Assembly (NCBI RefSeq): GCF_026212465.1
Contig: NC_080057.1
Location: 13,025,739-13,089,738, forward strand
From: Amaranthus tricolor
Taxonomy: Eukaryota; Streptophyta; Magnoliopsida; Caryophyllales; Amaranthaceae
Reading direction: 5' to 3'
DNA length: 64,000 nt
Shown: positions 1-15,000 of the stretch, piece by piece
Position numbering within the stretch: the first letter of the stretch is position 1
Layout: each line of letters begins with the position of its first letter
Made by a program: the position numbers and the translations under genes
The notes under the pieces: model-generated
Databases searched by the model: none
The model's input: the letters and a program-made list of their open reading frames with translations, nothing else
What the model was told of the DNA's origin: nothing

Positions 1-3000
1 CAAGTAATATTAAGAATTAACTATGATTTACAATTCTAACCATGTCAAAACAAAAATATATACCAAATAGTGTTGTGCACAAATTTCATGCAAAACACAC
101 CAAGTTTCAGCTACCTTATGGGCGAAAGAGACAAAAAAAGCTTAAAAAACCTTAAAATCGCAACTTAACAAGTAATATTAAGAATATAACTATGATTTAC
201 AATTCTAACTACTTCAACACAATAATATATACCAAATAATGTTGTGTGCAAAGATTCATGAAAAATAAACAAGCTTCGGGCTACTTTTTGCGCGAAAGTG
301 CTAAAAAAGCTAACAAAAACCTTAAAATCGAAACTTACGAAGTACTATTAAGAATATGACTATGACTTGAAATTCTAACCACATAAACACAATAATTTAT
401 ACCAAATAGTGTTGTGTGTAAAGTTTCATGCAAAACAAACCAAGTTTGAGCTAACTAATACGCAAACGTCCAAAAATCGCTTTAAAAACCTTAAAATCGC
501 AACTGACTAACTTATATTAAGAATATGACTATGATTTAAAATTCTACCCACTTCAACACAATAAATTATTCCAAATACTATTGTGTGCAAAGTTTCATGC
601 AAAACAAACCAAGTTTAAGCTCCCTATGCGCGAAAGTGCCAAAAACGCTTAAATAACCATAAAATCAAAACTTACCAAGTAAAATTAAGAATTAACTATG
701 ATTTACAATTCTAACAACTTTAAAAGAATAATGTATACCAAATAGTGTTGTGTACAAAGTTTCATTCAAAACACACCAAGTTTCAGCTACCTTATGGGAG
801 AAAGGGGCAAAAAAGCTTAAAAAACCTTAAGATCGTAACTTACCATGTAATATTAAGAATGTAATTATGATTTACATTTGTAACCACTTCAACACAATAA
901 TATATACCAAATAATGTTGTGTGCAAAGTTTCATGTAAAACAAACCATGTTTGGGTTACTTTATGCACGAAAGTGCTAAAAAAGCTTAAAAAACCTTAAA
1001 ATCGAAACTTACCAAGTACTATTAAGAATGTGATTATGATTTAAAAATCTAACCACTTCAACACAATAATTTATACCAAATAGTTTTGTGTACAAAGTTT
1101 CATGCAAAATAAACAAAGTTTGAGCTACCTAATGCGCGAAAGTGCAAAAAAACTCTTCAAAAACCTTAAAATCGCAACTGACCAAGTAATATTATGAATA
1201 TGACTATGATTTGAAATTATAACCACTTCAACACAACAATTTATACCAAATACTATTGTGTGCAAAGTTTCATGCAAAACAAACCAAGTTTGAGCTACCT
1301 AATGCGCGAAAGTGCTAAAAACGCTTAAAAAACCTTAAATTCGCAACTTACCAAGTAATATTTAGATTATGACTATAAATTACAATTCTAACCACTTCAA
1401 CACAATAGTATATACCAAATAGTGTTGTGTGCAAAGTTTCAAGCAAAACAAACCAAGTTTGAGCTACTTTATCCGCAAAAGTGTCAATAAAGCTTAAAAA
1501 ATCTTAAAATCGAAACTTACCAAGTAATATTAAGAATTAACTATGATTTAAAACTAAACCACGTCAAAACAAAAATATACACCAAATAGTTTTGTGTGCA
1601 AAGTTTCATGCAAAACACACCAAGTTTTAGCTACCTTATGGGCGAAAGAGGCAAAAAAGCTTAAAAAACCTTAAAATCGTAACTCACCAAGTAATATTAA
1701 GAATATGATTATGATTTAAAATTCTAACCATTTCATCACAATAATTTATACCAAATAGTATGGTGTGCAAAGTTTCATTCAAATCAAACCAAGTTTGAGC
1801 TACCTAATGCGCGAAAGTGCGAAAAACGCTTAAAAAATTTTAAATTCGCAACTTACCAAGTAATATTAAGAATCTGACTATGATTTATAATTCTAACCAT
1901 TTCAACACAATAATATACACCAAATAGTGTGTTGTGCGCAAAGTTTCATGCAAAACAAACCAAGTTTGAACGTAATATGCGCGAACGTGCCCAAAATGCT
2001 TAAAAAACCTTAAAACCACAACATAACAAGTAATATTAAGAATATGACAATGATTTACAATTCTAACCACTTCAACACAATAATTTATACCAAATAGTAT
2101 TGTGTGCAAATTGTCATGCAAAAAAAACCAAGTTTGAGCTACTTTATGCGCGAAAGTGCCAAAAAAGCTTTAAAAACCTTAAAATCGAAACTTACCAAGT
2201 AATATTAAGAATTAACTATTATTTACAATTCTAACCACGTCAAAAGAAAAATATATACCAAATAGTGTTGTGTGAAAAGTTTCATTCAAAACAAACCAAG
2301 TTTCATCTATCTTAATTTATGCGCGAAAGTGCTAAAAAAGCTTAAAAAACCTTGATACCGCAACTTACCAAGTAATATTAAGAATATGACAATTATTTAC
2401 AATTCTAACCATTTCAACACAATAACATATACCAAATAGTGTTGTGTGCAAGGTTTCATGCAAAATAAACAAGGTTTAGACTACTTTGTGCGCGAAAGTG
2501 CTAAAAAAGCTTAAACACCTTAAAATCGAAACATACCAAGTACTATTAAGAATATCACTATGATTTACAATTTTAATCACTTCTACACAATAATATTTAT
2601 GAAATTGTGTTGTGTACAAAGTTTCATGCAAAACAAACTAAGTTTGATCTACCTTATGCGCGAAAGTGCAAAAAAAGCTTTACAAACCTTAAGATCCTAA
2701 CTTACTAAATAATATTAAGAATATGACTGATTGATAATTCTAACCATTTCAACACGATAATATGTACCTAATAGCGTTGCGTGCAAGGTTTCATGCAAAA
2801 CAAACCAATTTTGAACTACTTTGTGCGCGAAAGTGCCAAAAAGGCTTAAAAAACTTTAAAGTCGAAACTAACCAGGTAATATTAAGAATATAACTATGAC
2901 ATACAATTATAACCACTTCAACACAATAATATATACCAAATAGTGTTTTGTGCCAAGTTTCATGCAAAACAAACCAAGTTTGAGTTACTTTATGCACGAA

Positions 3001-6000
3001 AGTGGCAATAAAGCTTTAAAAACCGTAAAATCGAAACTTACCAAGTAATATTAAGAATTAACTATTATTTACAATTCTAACCACATCAAAAGAAAAATAT
3101 ATACCAAATAGTGTTGTGTGAAAAGTTTCATTCAAAACAAACCAAGTTTCAGCTATCTTATGTGTGAAAGAGGCAAAAAACCGTAAAAAGCCTTAAAATC
3201 GCAACATACGAAGTAATATTAAGAATATAACTTTGATTAACAAGTCTAACCAATTCAATACAATAATATATACCAAATAATGTTGTGTGCAAAGTTTCAT
3301 GTGAAACAAACCAAGTTTAGGCTACTTTATGAGCGAAAGTGCTAAAAAAGCTAAAAAAAACCTTAAAATCGAAATTTACGAAGTACTCTTTAGAATATGA
3401 CTATGATTTAAAATTCTAACCACATCAACACAATATATTATACCAAATAGTGTTGTGTGCAAAGTTTCATGCAAAAAAAACCAGTTTGAGCAACATAATG
3501 CGCGAAAGTGCCAAAAACGCTTAAAAAAAACCTTAAAATCGCAACTTACCAAGTAATATTAAGAATATGATTATGATTTAAAATATAACCACATAAACAC
3601 AATAATTTATTCTAAATAATGTTGTGTGCAAAGTTACATGCAAAAAAACCAAAGTTTGAGCTACTTTATGCGTGAAAGTCCTAAAAAAGGTAAAAAAAAA
3701 AACCTTAATATCGCAACATACCAAGTACTGTTAGTAATATGACTATGATTTATAATTTTAACCACTTCAATACAATAATATATCTTAAATACTGTAGTGA
3801 GCAAAGTTTCATGCAAAAATCTTAATCTCCCAACTTACTAAGTAATATTAAGTATATGACTATGATTGATAATTCTAACCATTTCAAGAAAATAATATAT
3901 ACCAAATAGCGTTGTGTGCAATGGTTCATGCATAACAAAATATTTTTGAACTACTTTATGCGCGAAAGTGCTAAAAAAGCTTTAAAAACCTGAAAATCAA
4001 AACTTACCAAGTAATATTAAGATTTAGCTATGATTTGCAATTCTAACTACTTCAAAAGAATAATGTATACCAAATAGTGTTGTGTGCAAAGTTTCATGCA
4101 AAACACACATGGTTTCAGCTACCTTATGGGCGAAAGAGACAAAAAGCTTAAAAAAACCTTAAAATCGTAACTTACCAAGTAATATTAAGAATATAACTAT
4201 GATTTACAATTCTAACCACTTCAACACCATAACATATACCAAATAATGTTTTGTGGAATGTTTCATGCAAAACAAACAAAGTTTGGCTTACTTTATGCAC
4301 GAAAGTGTTAAAAAAGCTTTAAAAACCTTAAAATCGAAACTTACCAAGTACTATTAAGAATGTGATTATGATTTAAAATTCTAACCACTTCAACACAATA
4401 ATTTATACCAAATAGTGTTGTGTGCAAAGTTTCATGCAAAACAAACCAAGTTTGAGCTACCTAATGCGTGAAAGTGCGAAAAACGCTTAAAAAACTTTAA
4501 ATTTGCAATTTACCAAGTAATATTTAGAATATGACTATGATTTATAATTCTATCCATTTCAACACAATAATATACACCAAATAGTGTGTTGTGTATGTGC
4601 AAAGTTTCATGCAATACAAACCAAGTTTGAGCTACTATATGCGCGAACGTACCCAAAATGCTTACAAAACCTTAAAATCGCAACATAACAAGTAATATTA
4701 AGAATTTGACTATGATTTACAATTATAACCACTTCAACACAATAATTTATACCAAATTGTATTGTGTGCAAAGTTTCATACAAAAAAAACCATGTTTGCG
4801 CTACTTTATGCGCGGAATTGCTAAATAAGCTTTAAAAACATCAAAATCGCAACTTACCAACTAATATTAAGAGGTGAACTATTATTTACAATTTTAATCA
4901 CTTCAAAACAATAATATATATCAAATAGTGTTGTGTGCAAAGTTTCATGCAAAACAAACCAAGTTTGATCTAGCTTATGCGCGAAAGTGCCAAAAAAGCG
5001 TAACAAACCTTTAAATCCTAACTTACTAAATAATATTAAGAATTTGACTATGATTTATAATTCTAACCCTTTCAACATGATAATATATACCAAATAACGT
5101 TGCGTGCAAGGTTTCATGCAAAACAAACCAATTTTGAGCTACTTTGTGCGCGAAAGTGCCAAAAAGGCTTTTAAAACCATAAAATCGAAACTTACCAAGT
5201 AATATTAACAATATGACTATGATTTACAATCCTAACCACTTAAACACAATAATATATACCAAATAGTATTGTGTGCAAAATTTCATGCAAAACAAAAAAA
5301 GTTTGAGCTACTTTATGCGCGAAAGTGTCAAAAAAGCTTTAAAAACCTTAAAATTAAATCTTACCAAGTAATATTAAGAATTAACTATGATTTACAATTC
5401 TAACCACGTCAAAAGAAAAATATATACCAAATAGTGTTGTGTGCAAAGTTTCATTCAAAACAAATCAAGTTTCAGCTACCTTATCGGCGAAAGAGGCAAA
5501 AAACCATAAAAAGCCTTAAAATCGCAACTTACCAAGTAATATTAAGAATATAACTATGATTGACAATTCTAACCACTTCAACAGAATAATATATACCAAA
5601 TAGTGTGTTGTGTGCAAAATATCATGAAAAACAAACCAAGTTGAAGTTTCTTTATGCACGAAAGTGCCAAAAAAGCTTATAAAATCTTAAAATCGCAACT
5701 TACCAAGTAATATTAAGGTTATGACTATGATTTATAATTCTAACCATTTCAACACAATAATATATACCAAATAGTGTTGTGTGCAAAGTTTCAAGCAAAA
5801 CAAACCAAGTTTGAGCTACTAAATGCGCGAACGTGCAAAAAAAGTTTTAAAAACCTTAAAATCACAACATACCAAGTAATATTAAGAATATGACTATGAT
5901 TTACAATTCTAACCACTTCAACACAATAATTTATACAAATAGTGTTGTGTATAAAGTTTCATGCAAAAAAACAATGTTTGAGCTACTTTAAGCGCGAAAG

Positions 6001-9000
6001 TGCTAAAAAAGCTAAAAAAAACCTTAATATCGCAACGTACCAAGTACTGTTAAAAATATGACTATGATTTACAATTCTAACCACTTCAATACAATAATAT
6101 ATATTAAATAGTGTAGTGAGCAAAGTTTCATTCAAAACAAACCAAGTTTGAGTAACCTTATGCGCAAAAGTATCAAAAAAGGTTTAAAAACCTTAAACTC
6201 CCAAATTACTAAGTAATATTAAGAATATGACTATGATTGATAATTCTAATATATAAAATAGCGTTGTGTGCAATGTTTCATGCAAAACAAACTATTTTTC
6301 AGCTACTTTATGCGCGAAAGTGCCAAAAAAGGTTAAAAAAAACCTTAAAATCTAAACTTACTAAGTAATATTAAGAATTAAATATGATTTACAATTCTAA
6401 CCACGTCAAAAGAATAATTTATACCAAATAGTGTTGTGTGCAAAGGTTCATGCAAAACACACCAAGTTTATGCTACCTTATGGGCGAAAGAGGCAAAAAA
6501 GCTTAAAAAACCTTAAATCGAAACTTACCAAGTATTATTAAGAATGTGATTAAGATTTAAAATTCTAACCACTTCAACACAATAATTTATACCAAATAGT
6601 GTTGTGTGCAAATTTTCATGCAAAACAAACAAAGTTTGAGCTACCTAATGCGCGAAAGTGCGAAAAACTCTTAAAAAACTTTAAATTCGCAACTTACACA
6701 GTAATATTAAGAATATGACTATGATTTATAATTCTAACCATTTCAACACAATAATATATACCAAATAGTGTGTTGTGTGCAAAGTTCATGCAAAAAAAAA
6801 CCAATTTTGCGCTACCTTATACGCGAAAGTGCTAAAAAAGCTTAAAAAACCTTAATACCGCAATTTACCAAGTAGTGCAAGGTTTCATGCAAAACAAATC
6901 AAGTTTAGACTACTTTATGCGCGAAAGTGCTAAAAAAGCATAAAAACCTTAAAATCGAAACTTACCAAGTGCTATTATGAATATGACTATGATTTCCAAT
7001 TCTAATCACTTCAACACAATAACATATATCAAATAGTGTTGTGTGCAAAGTTTCATGCAAAACAAACCAAGTTTTATCTTCCTTATGCGCGAAAGTGCCA
7101 AAAAAGCTTTAAAACCTTATAATCCTAACTTACTAAGTAATATTAAGAATATGACTATAATTGATAACTCTAACGATTTCAACACGATAATATATACCAA
7201 ATAGCGTTGCGTGCAAGGTTTCCTGCAAAGCAAACAAATATTGAGCTACTTTGTGCGCGAAAGTGCCAAAATGCTTAAAGAACCTTAAAATCGAAACTCA
7301 CCAAATAATATTAAGAATATGACTATGAATTATAATTCTAACCACTTCAACACAATAATATATACCAAATAGTGTTGTGTCTAAAGTTTCATGCAAAACA
7401 AACCAAGTTTGAGTTACTTTATGCGCGAAAGTGCCAAAACGGCTTTACAATTCTTATAATCGAAACATACCAAGTAATATTAAGAATTAACGATGATTTG
7501 TAATTCTAACTACGTCAAAAGAAAAATATATACCGAATAGTGTTGTGTGCAAAGTTTCATTCAAAACAAACATAGTATCAGCTACATTATGGGAAAAAGA
7601 GGAAAAAAACCATAAAAAGCCTTAAAATCGCAACGTACCAAGTAATATTAAGAATATAACTACGATTGACAATTCTAACTACTTCAACACAATAATATAT
7701 ACCAAATAATGTTTTGAGCAAAGTTTCATACAGAACAAACCAAGTTTGGGCTACTTTATGATTTAAAATTCTAACCACATCAAAACAATAATTTATACCA
7801 AATAGTGTTGTGTCCAAAGTTTCATGCAAAACAATCCAGTTTGAACAACCAAATGCGCGAAAGTGCCAAAAACGATTAAAAAACCTTAAAATTGAAACTC
7901 ACCAAGTAATATTAAGAATTTGATTATGATTTCAAATTCTAACCACATCAACACAATAATTTATTCCAAATAGTGTTGTGTGCAAAGTTTCATGCAAAAC
8001 AAACAAAATTTGAGCTACCTAATTTGCGAAAGACCGAAAAAACGCTTAAAAAACTTTAAATTCGCAACTTACCAAGTAATATTAAGAATATGACTATGAT
8101 TTATAATTCTAACCATTTCAACACAATAATATATACCAAATAGTGTGTTGTGTGCAAAGTATCATGCAAAGCAAACCAAGTTTGAGCTTCTTTATGCGCG
8201 AAAGTGCCAAAAAAGCTTAAAAAATCTTAAAATCAAACCTTACCAAGTAATATTAAGAATATTACTATGATTTATAATTCTAACCATTTTAACACAATAA
8301 TATATACCCAATAGTGTTGTGTGCAAAGTTTCATGAAAAACAAACCAAGTTTAAGCTACTATATGCGCGAACGTGCCCAAAAAGCTTAAAAAACCTTAAA
8401 ATACCAACATACCAAGTAATATTAAGTATATGACTATGATTTACAATTCTAACCACTTCAACACAATAATTTACACTAATAGAGTTGTGTGCAAAGTTTC
8501 ATGCGAAAAAAACAAAGTTTGAGCTACTTTATGCGCGAAAGATCTAAAAAAGTTAAAAAAACCTTAATATCGCAACTTACCAAGTACTACTAAGAATATA
8601 ACTATGATTTACAATTTTAACCACTTCAATACAATAATATATATTAAATAATGTAGTCAACAATGTTTCATGCAAAACAAACCAACTTTGAGCTACCTTA
8701 TGCGCAAAAGCGTCAAAAAAGGTTTAAGTACCTTAAAATCCCAACTTACTTAGTAATATTAAGAATATGACTATGATTGATAATTATATCCATTTCAAGA
8801 CAATAATATATATCAAATAGCGTTGTGTGCAAAGTTTCATGGAAAATAAACCAATTTTGGGCTACTTTATGCGCGTAAGTGCCAAAAAAGCTTTTAAAAC
8901 CTTAAAAAGGAAACTTACCAAGTAATATTAAGAATATGACTATGATTTTTAATTCTAACCACTTCAACACAATAATATATACCAAATAGTTTTTTGTGCA

Positions 9001-12000
9001 AAGTTTCATGCAAAACAAATCAAGTTTGAGCTATTTTATATGCGAAAGTGCCAAAAAAGCTAAAAAAACCTTAAAATCGAAACTTACCAAGTAATATTAA
9101 GAATTAACTATGATTTACAATTCAAACGACATCAAAAGAAAAATATATACCAAATAGTGTTGTGTGCAAAGTTTCATGCAAAACACACCCAATTTCATCT
9201 ACCTTGTGGGTAAAAGTGCAAAAAAAGTTTTAAAACTTTAAAATTGCAACTTACGAAGTACTATTAAGAATATAATTATGATTTAAAATTCTATCCACTT
9301 CAACACAATAATTTATACCAAATAGTGTTGTGTGCAAAGTTTAAGGCAAAACAAACCAAGTTTGAGTTACTTTATGCGCGAAAGTGCAAAAAAATGCTTA
9401 AAAACCCTTAAAATTGCAACTTACCAAATAATATTAAGAATATGAGTATGATTTTTAATTCAAACCATTTCAACACAAAAATGTATACCAAATAGTATTG
9501 TGTGCAAAGTTTCATGCAAAACAAACCAACTTTGAGCTACTTTATGCGCGAAAATGCCCAAAAACCTTAAAACACCTTAAAATCACAACATACCAAGTAA
9601 TATTAAGAATATGACTATAATTTGCAACTCTAACCATTTCAACACAATAATATATACAAAATAGTGTTGTGTGCAAAGTTTCACGCAAAAAAAGCCAAGT
9701 TTGAGCTACTTTATGCGCGAAAGTGCTAAAAAAGCTTTAAAAACCTTAATATCGCAAATTACCTAGTAATATTAAGAATATGAGAATGATTTACAAATCT
9801 AACCACTTCAAAACAATAATATATACCAAATAATGTTGTTTGCAAAGTTTCGGGCAAAACAAACCAACTTTGAGCAACTTTATGCGTGAAAGTGCCAAAA
9901 AAGCTTAAAAAACCATAAAATCGATACTTACCAAGTAATATTAAGAATATAACTATGACTTACAATTCTACCCACTTCAACACAATAATATATATCAAAT
10001 AGTGTTGTGTAAAAAGTTTCATGCAAAACAAACAAAGTTTGAGCTTCTTTATGCGAGAAAGTGCCACAAAAGCTTAAAAAAACCTTAAAATCGAATTTTA
10101 CCAAGTAATATTAAGAATTAAGTATAATTTACAATTGTAACCACGTCAAAAGAAAAATATATACCAAATAGAGTTGTGTGCAAAGTTTCATGCACAACGC
10201 ACCAAGTTTCAGCTAACTTGTAGACGAAAGAGGCAAAAAACCTTAAAAAACCTTAAAATCGTAACTTACAAAGTAATATTAAAAATATGTCTATGATTTA
10301 AAATTTTAACCGCTTGAACACAATAATTTATACCAAATAGTGTTGTGTGCATAGTTTCATGCAAAACAAACAAAGTTTGGGCAACTTTATGCGCGAAAGT
10401 GCTAAAAAAGCTAAAAAAAGCTTAAAATCGAAACTTACAAAATAATATTAAGAATATGACTAAGAGTTACAATTCTAAGCATTTCAACACAATAATATAT
10501 ACCAAATACTGTTATGTGCAAAGTTTCATGCAAAACAAACCAAGTTTGAGGTACATTATGCGCGAAAGCGCCAAAAAAAGCTTTAAAACCCTTAAAATTG
10601 AACCTTATCAAGTAATATTAACCACTAACTATGATTTAAAATTCTAACCACTTCAAAACAATAATGTATACAAAATAGTGTTGTGTGCAAAGTTACATGC
10701 AAAACACACCAAGTTTCCGCTACCTTATTGGCGAAAGAGGCAAAAAAGCTTAAAAAAACCTTAAAATCACAACTTACCAAGTAATATTAAGAATATAACT
10801 ATGCATTATTATTCTAACCACTTCAACACAATAATATATACTAAATAATGTTGTGTGCAATGTTTCATTCAAAACAAACTAAGTTTGGGTTACTTTATGC
10901 GCGAAAGAGCTAAAAAAGCTAAATAAAACCAAAAAATCGAAACTTACGAAGTATTATTAAGAATATGACTATGATTTAAAATTCTAGCCACTTCAACACA
11001 ATAATTTATACCAAATTGTGTTGTGTGCAAAGTTTCATGCAATACAAACCAAGTTTGAGCAACCTAATACGCGAACGTGCTAAAAAAGCGTAAAAAACCT
11101 TAAAATCGCAACTTACCAAGTAATATTAATAATATGACTATGATTTATTATTCTAAACATTTTAACACAATAAAATACACCGAAGAGTGTTGTGTGCAAA
11201 GTTTCATGCAAAACAAACCAAGTTTGAGCTACTTTATGCGCGAAAGTGCCAAAGACGTTTAAAAAACATTAAATTCTCAACTTACCATAAGAACATGAAA
11301 ATGATTTATAATGCAAAGCATTTCAACTCAATAATATATACCAAATAGTGTTGTGTGCAAAGTTTCATGCAAAACAAACCAAGTTTGAGCACCTTTTTGC
11401 GCGAAAGTGCTAAAAAAGCTTTAAAAAAACCTTAAAATCAGAACTTACAAAGTAATATTAAGAATCTGACTATGAATTACAATTCTAACCACTTCAACAC
11501 ATTAATATATACCAAATAGTGTTGTGTGCAAAGTTTCATGCAAAATAAACCAAGTTTGAGCTACTTTATGCGTGAAAGTGCCAAAAACGTTTAAAAAACC
11601 ATAAAATCAATACTTATCAAGTAATATCATGAATATAACTATGATTTACAATTCTAACCACTTCAACACAATAATATATACCAAATAATGTTGTGTGCAA
11701 TGTTTCATGCAAAACAAACCAAGTTTGGGTTACTTTATGCGCGAAAGTGCTAAATTAAATTGCAACTTACATAGTAATATTAAGAATATGACAATGATTT
11801 ATCATGCAAACCGCTTCAAAACAATAATGTATACCAAATAGTGTTGTGTGCAAAGTTTCATGCAAAACACTCCCAGTTTCATCTACCTTATAGGCGAAAG
11901 TGCTAAAATTGTAACTTACCAAGTAATATTAAGAATATGACTATGATTTACAATTTTAACCACTTCAACACAATAATATATATACTAAATAATGTTGTGT

Positions 12001-15000
12001 GCAAACTTTGATGCAAAACAAACCATGTTTGGGCTACTTTATGCGCGACAGTGCTAAAATACCTTAAAATCGCAACTTATGAAGTATTATTAGTAAAAAT
12101 ATGACTATGATTTAAAATTCTAACCACTTAACAACAATAATTTATACCAAATAGTGTTGTGTGCAAAGGTACATGCAAAACAAACAGAGTTTGAGCTACC
12201 TAATGCGCGAAAGAGCCAAAAACTCTTAAAAAACCTTAAAATCGCAACTTACCAGGTATTATTAAGAATAAGAATATTATTTATCATTCTAACCACTTCA
12301 ACACAATAATATATACCAAAGAGTATTATGTGCAAAGTAACATGCAAAACAAACCAAGTTTAGGATACTTTATGCGCGAAAGTGCTAAAAAATCAAAAAA
12401 AACCTTAAAATCGAAACATACCAAGTACTATTAAGAATATGACTATAATTTACAATGCTAACCACTTCAACACAATAATCTATACCAAATAAAGTTGAGT
12501 GCAAAATTTCTTGCAAAACAAACCAACATTGGGGTACTTTTTGCGCGAAAGAGCTAAAAAAGCTTTAAAAACCTTAATATCACAATTTATCATGTAATAT
12601 TAAGAATATGACAATGATTTACAATTATAATCACTTCAACACAATAACATATACCAAATAGTGTTTTGGGCAAAGTTTCATGCAAAACAAACCAAGTTTG
12701 GATTACTTTATGCGCGAAAGTGATAAAAAAGCTTACAAACCTTAAAATCGAAACTTACCAAGTACTATTAAGAATATAACTATGATTTACAATTCTAACC
12801 ATTTCAACACAATAATATATACCAAAGAATGTTTTGTGCAACGTTTCATGCAAAACAAACCAACATTAGGCTACATTATACGCGAAAGTGCTAAAAATGC
12901 TAAAAAAAACCTTTAAATCAAAACTTACCAAGTAATATTAAGAATATGACTATGATTTACAATTCTAACCACTTCAACACAACAATATATACCAAATAGT
13001 GTTGTGTGCCAAGTTTCATGCAAAACAAACCAAGTTTGAGCTACTTTTTGCGCGAAAGTGCCAAAAACGTTAAAAAAAACCTCAAAATCGCAACTTACCA
13101 AGTAATATTAAGAATATCACTATGATTTATAATTTAAACTATTTCAACACAATATTATATACCAAATAGTATTGTGTGCAAATTTTCATGCAAAACAAAC
13201 CAAGTTTGAGATATTTTATGAGTGAAAGTGTCCAAAAACCTTAAAAAAACCCAGAAAATCACAGCTTACCAACTAAAAATTAAGAATATGACTATGATTT
13301 ACAATTCTAACCACTTCAACGCAACAATATATACCAAATACTGTTGTGTGCAAAGTTTCATGCAAAAAGCACAAAGTTTGAGCTACTTTATGTGCGAAAG
13401 TGCTAAAAAAGCTTTAAAAATCTTAACATCGCAACTTACCAAGTAATATTAAGAATATGACAATGACTTACCATTCTAACCACTTCAACTCAATAAAATA
13501 TACCAAATAGTGTTGTGTGCTAAGTTATATGCAAAACAAAGAAAGTATTGGCTATTTTATGTACGAAAGTGCTAAAAAAGGAAAAAAAAAACCTTAAAAT
13601 CTTACAAAACCATAAATAAGATATACCAAATGGTGTTGTGTGCAAAGTTTCATGCAAAACAAGCAAAGTTTGAGCTACCTAATGCGCGAAAGTGCCAAAA
13701 GTGCTTAAAAAACCTTCAAATCGATACTTACCAAGTAATATTAAGAATAAGAATATGATTTATTATTCTAACCACTTCAACACAATAATATATACCAAAG
13801 AGTGTTATGTGCAAAGTAACGTACAAAACAAACCAAGTTTGGGATATTTTATGCGCGAAAATGCTAAAAAAGCTTAGAAACCTTAAATTCGAAACTTACC
13901 AAGTACTATTAAGAATATGAATTATAACCATTTCAATACAATACTATATACCAAAAGTGTTTTGTGCAAAGTTTGATGCAAAACAAACCAAGTTTGAGCT
14001 ACTTTATGCGCAAAAGTGCTAAAAAAGCAAAAAAACCTTAAAATCGAAACATACCAAGTACTATTAAGAATATGACTATGATTTACAATTCTAACCACTT
14101 CAACACAATAATATAAACCAAATAAAGTTGTGTACAAAGTTTCGTGCAAAACAAACCAACATTGGGCTACTTTATGCGCGAAAGTGCTAAAAAAGCTTTA
14201 AAAACCTTAATATCACAATTTACCTTGTAATATTAAGAATATGAGAATGATTTACAATTATAACCACTTCAACACAATAACATATACCAAATAGTGTTTT
14301 GGGAAAAGTTTCATGCAAAACAAACCAAGTTTGGATTACTTTATGCGCGAAAGTGATAAAAAAGCTTAAAAACCTTAAAATCGAAACTTACCAAGTACTA
14401 TTAAAAATATAACTGTGATTTACAATTCTAACCACTTCAACATAATAATATATACCAAAGAATGTTGTGTGCAAAGTTTAATGCAAAACAAACCAACATT
14501 GGGCTACATTATACGCGAAAGTGCTAAAAATGCTAAAAAAAACCTTAAAATCAAAACTTACCAAGTAATATGAAGAATATGACTATGATTTACAATTCTA
14601 ACCACTTCAACACAATAATATATACCAAATAGTGTTGTGTGCAAAGTTTCATGCAAAACAAACAAAGTTTGAGCTACTTTATGCGTGAAAGTGCAAAAAA
14701 TGTTAAAAAAACCTTAAAACCGTAACTTACCAAGTAATATTAAGTATATGACTATGATTTATAATTCAAACCATTTCAACATAATAATATATACCAAATA
14801 GTATTGTGTGCAAAGTTTCAGGCAAAACAAACCAAATTTGAGATATTTTATGAGCAAAAGTGTCCAAAAACCTTAAAAAAAACCTGAAAATCGCTGCTTA
14901 CCAAATAAAAATTAAGAATATGACTATGATTTACAATTCTAACCACTTCAACGCAACAATATATACCAAATACTGTAGTGTGCAAAGTTTCATGCAAAAA

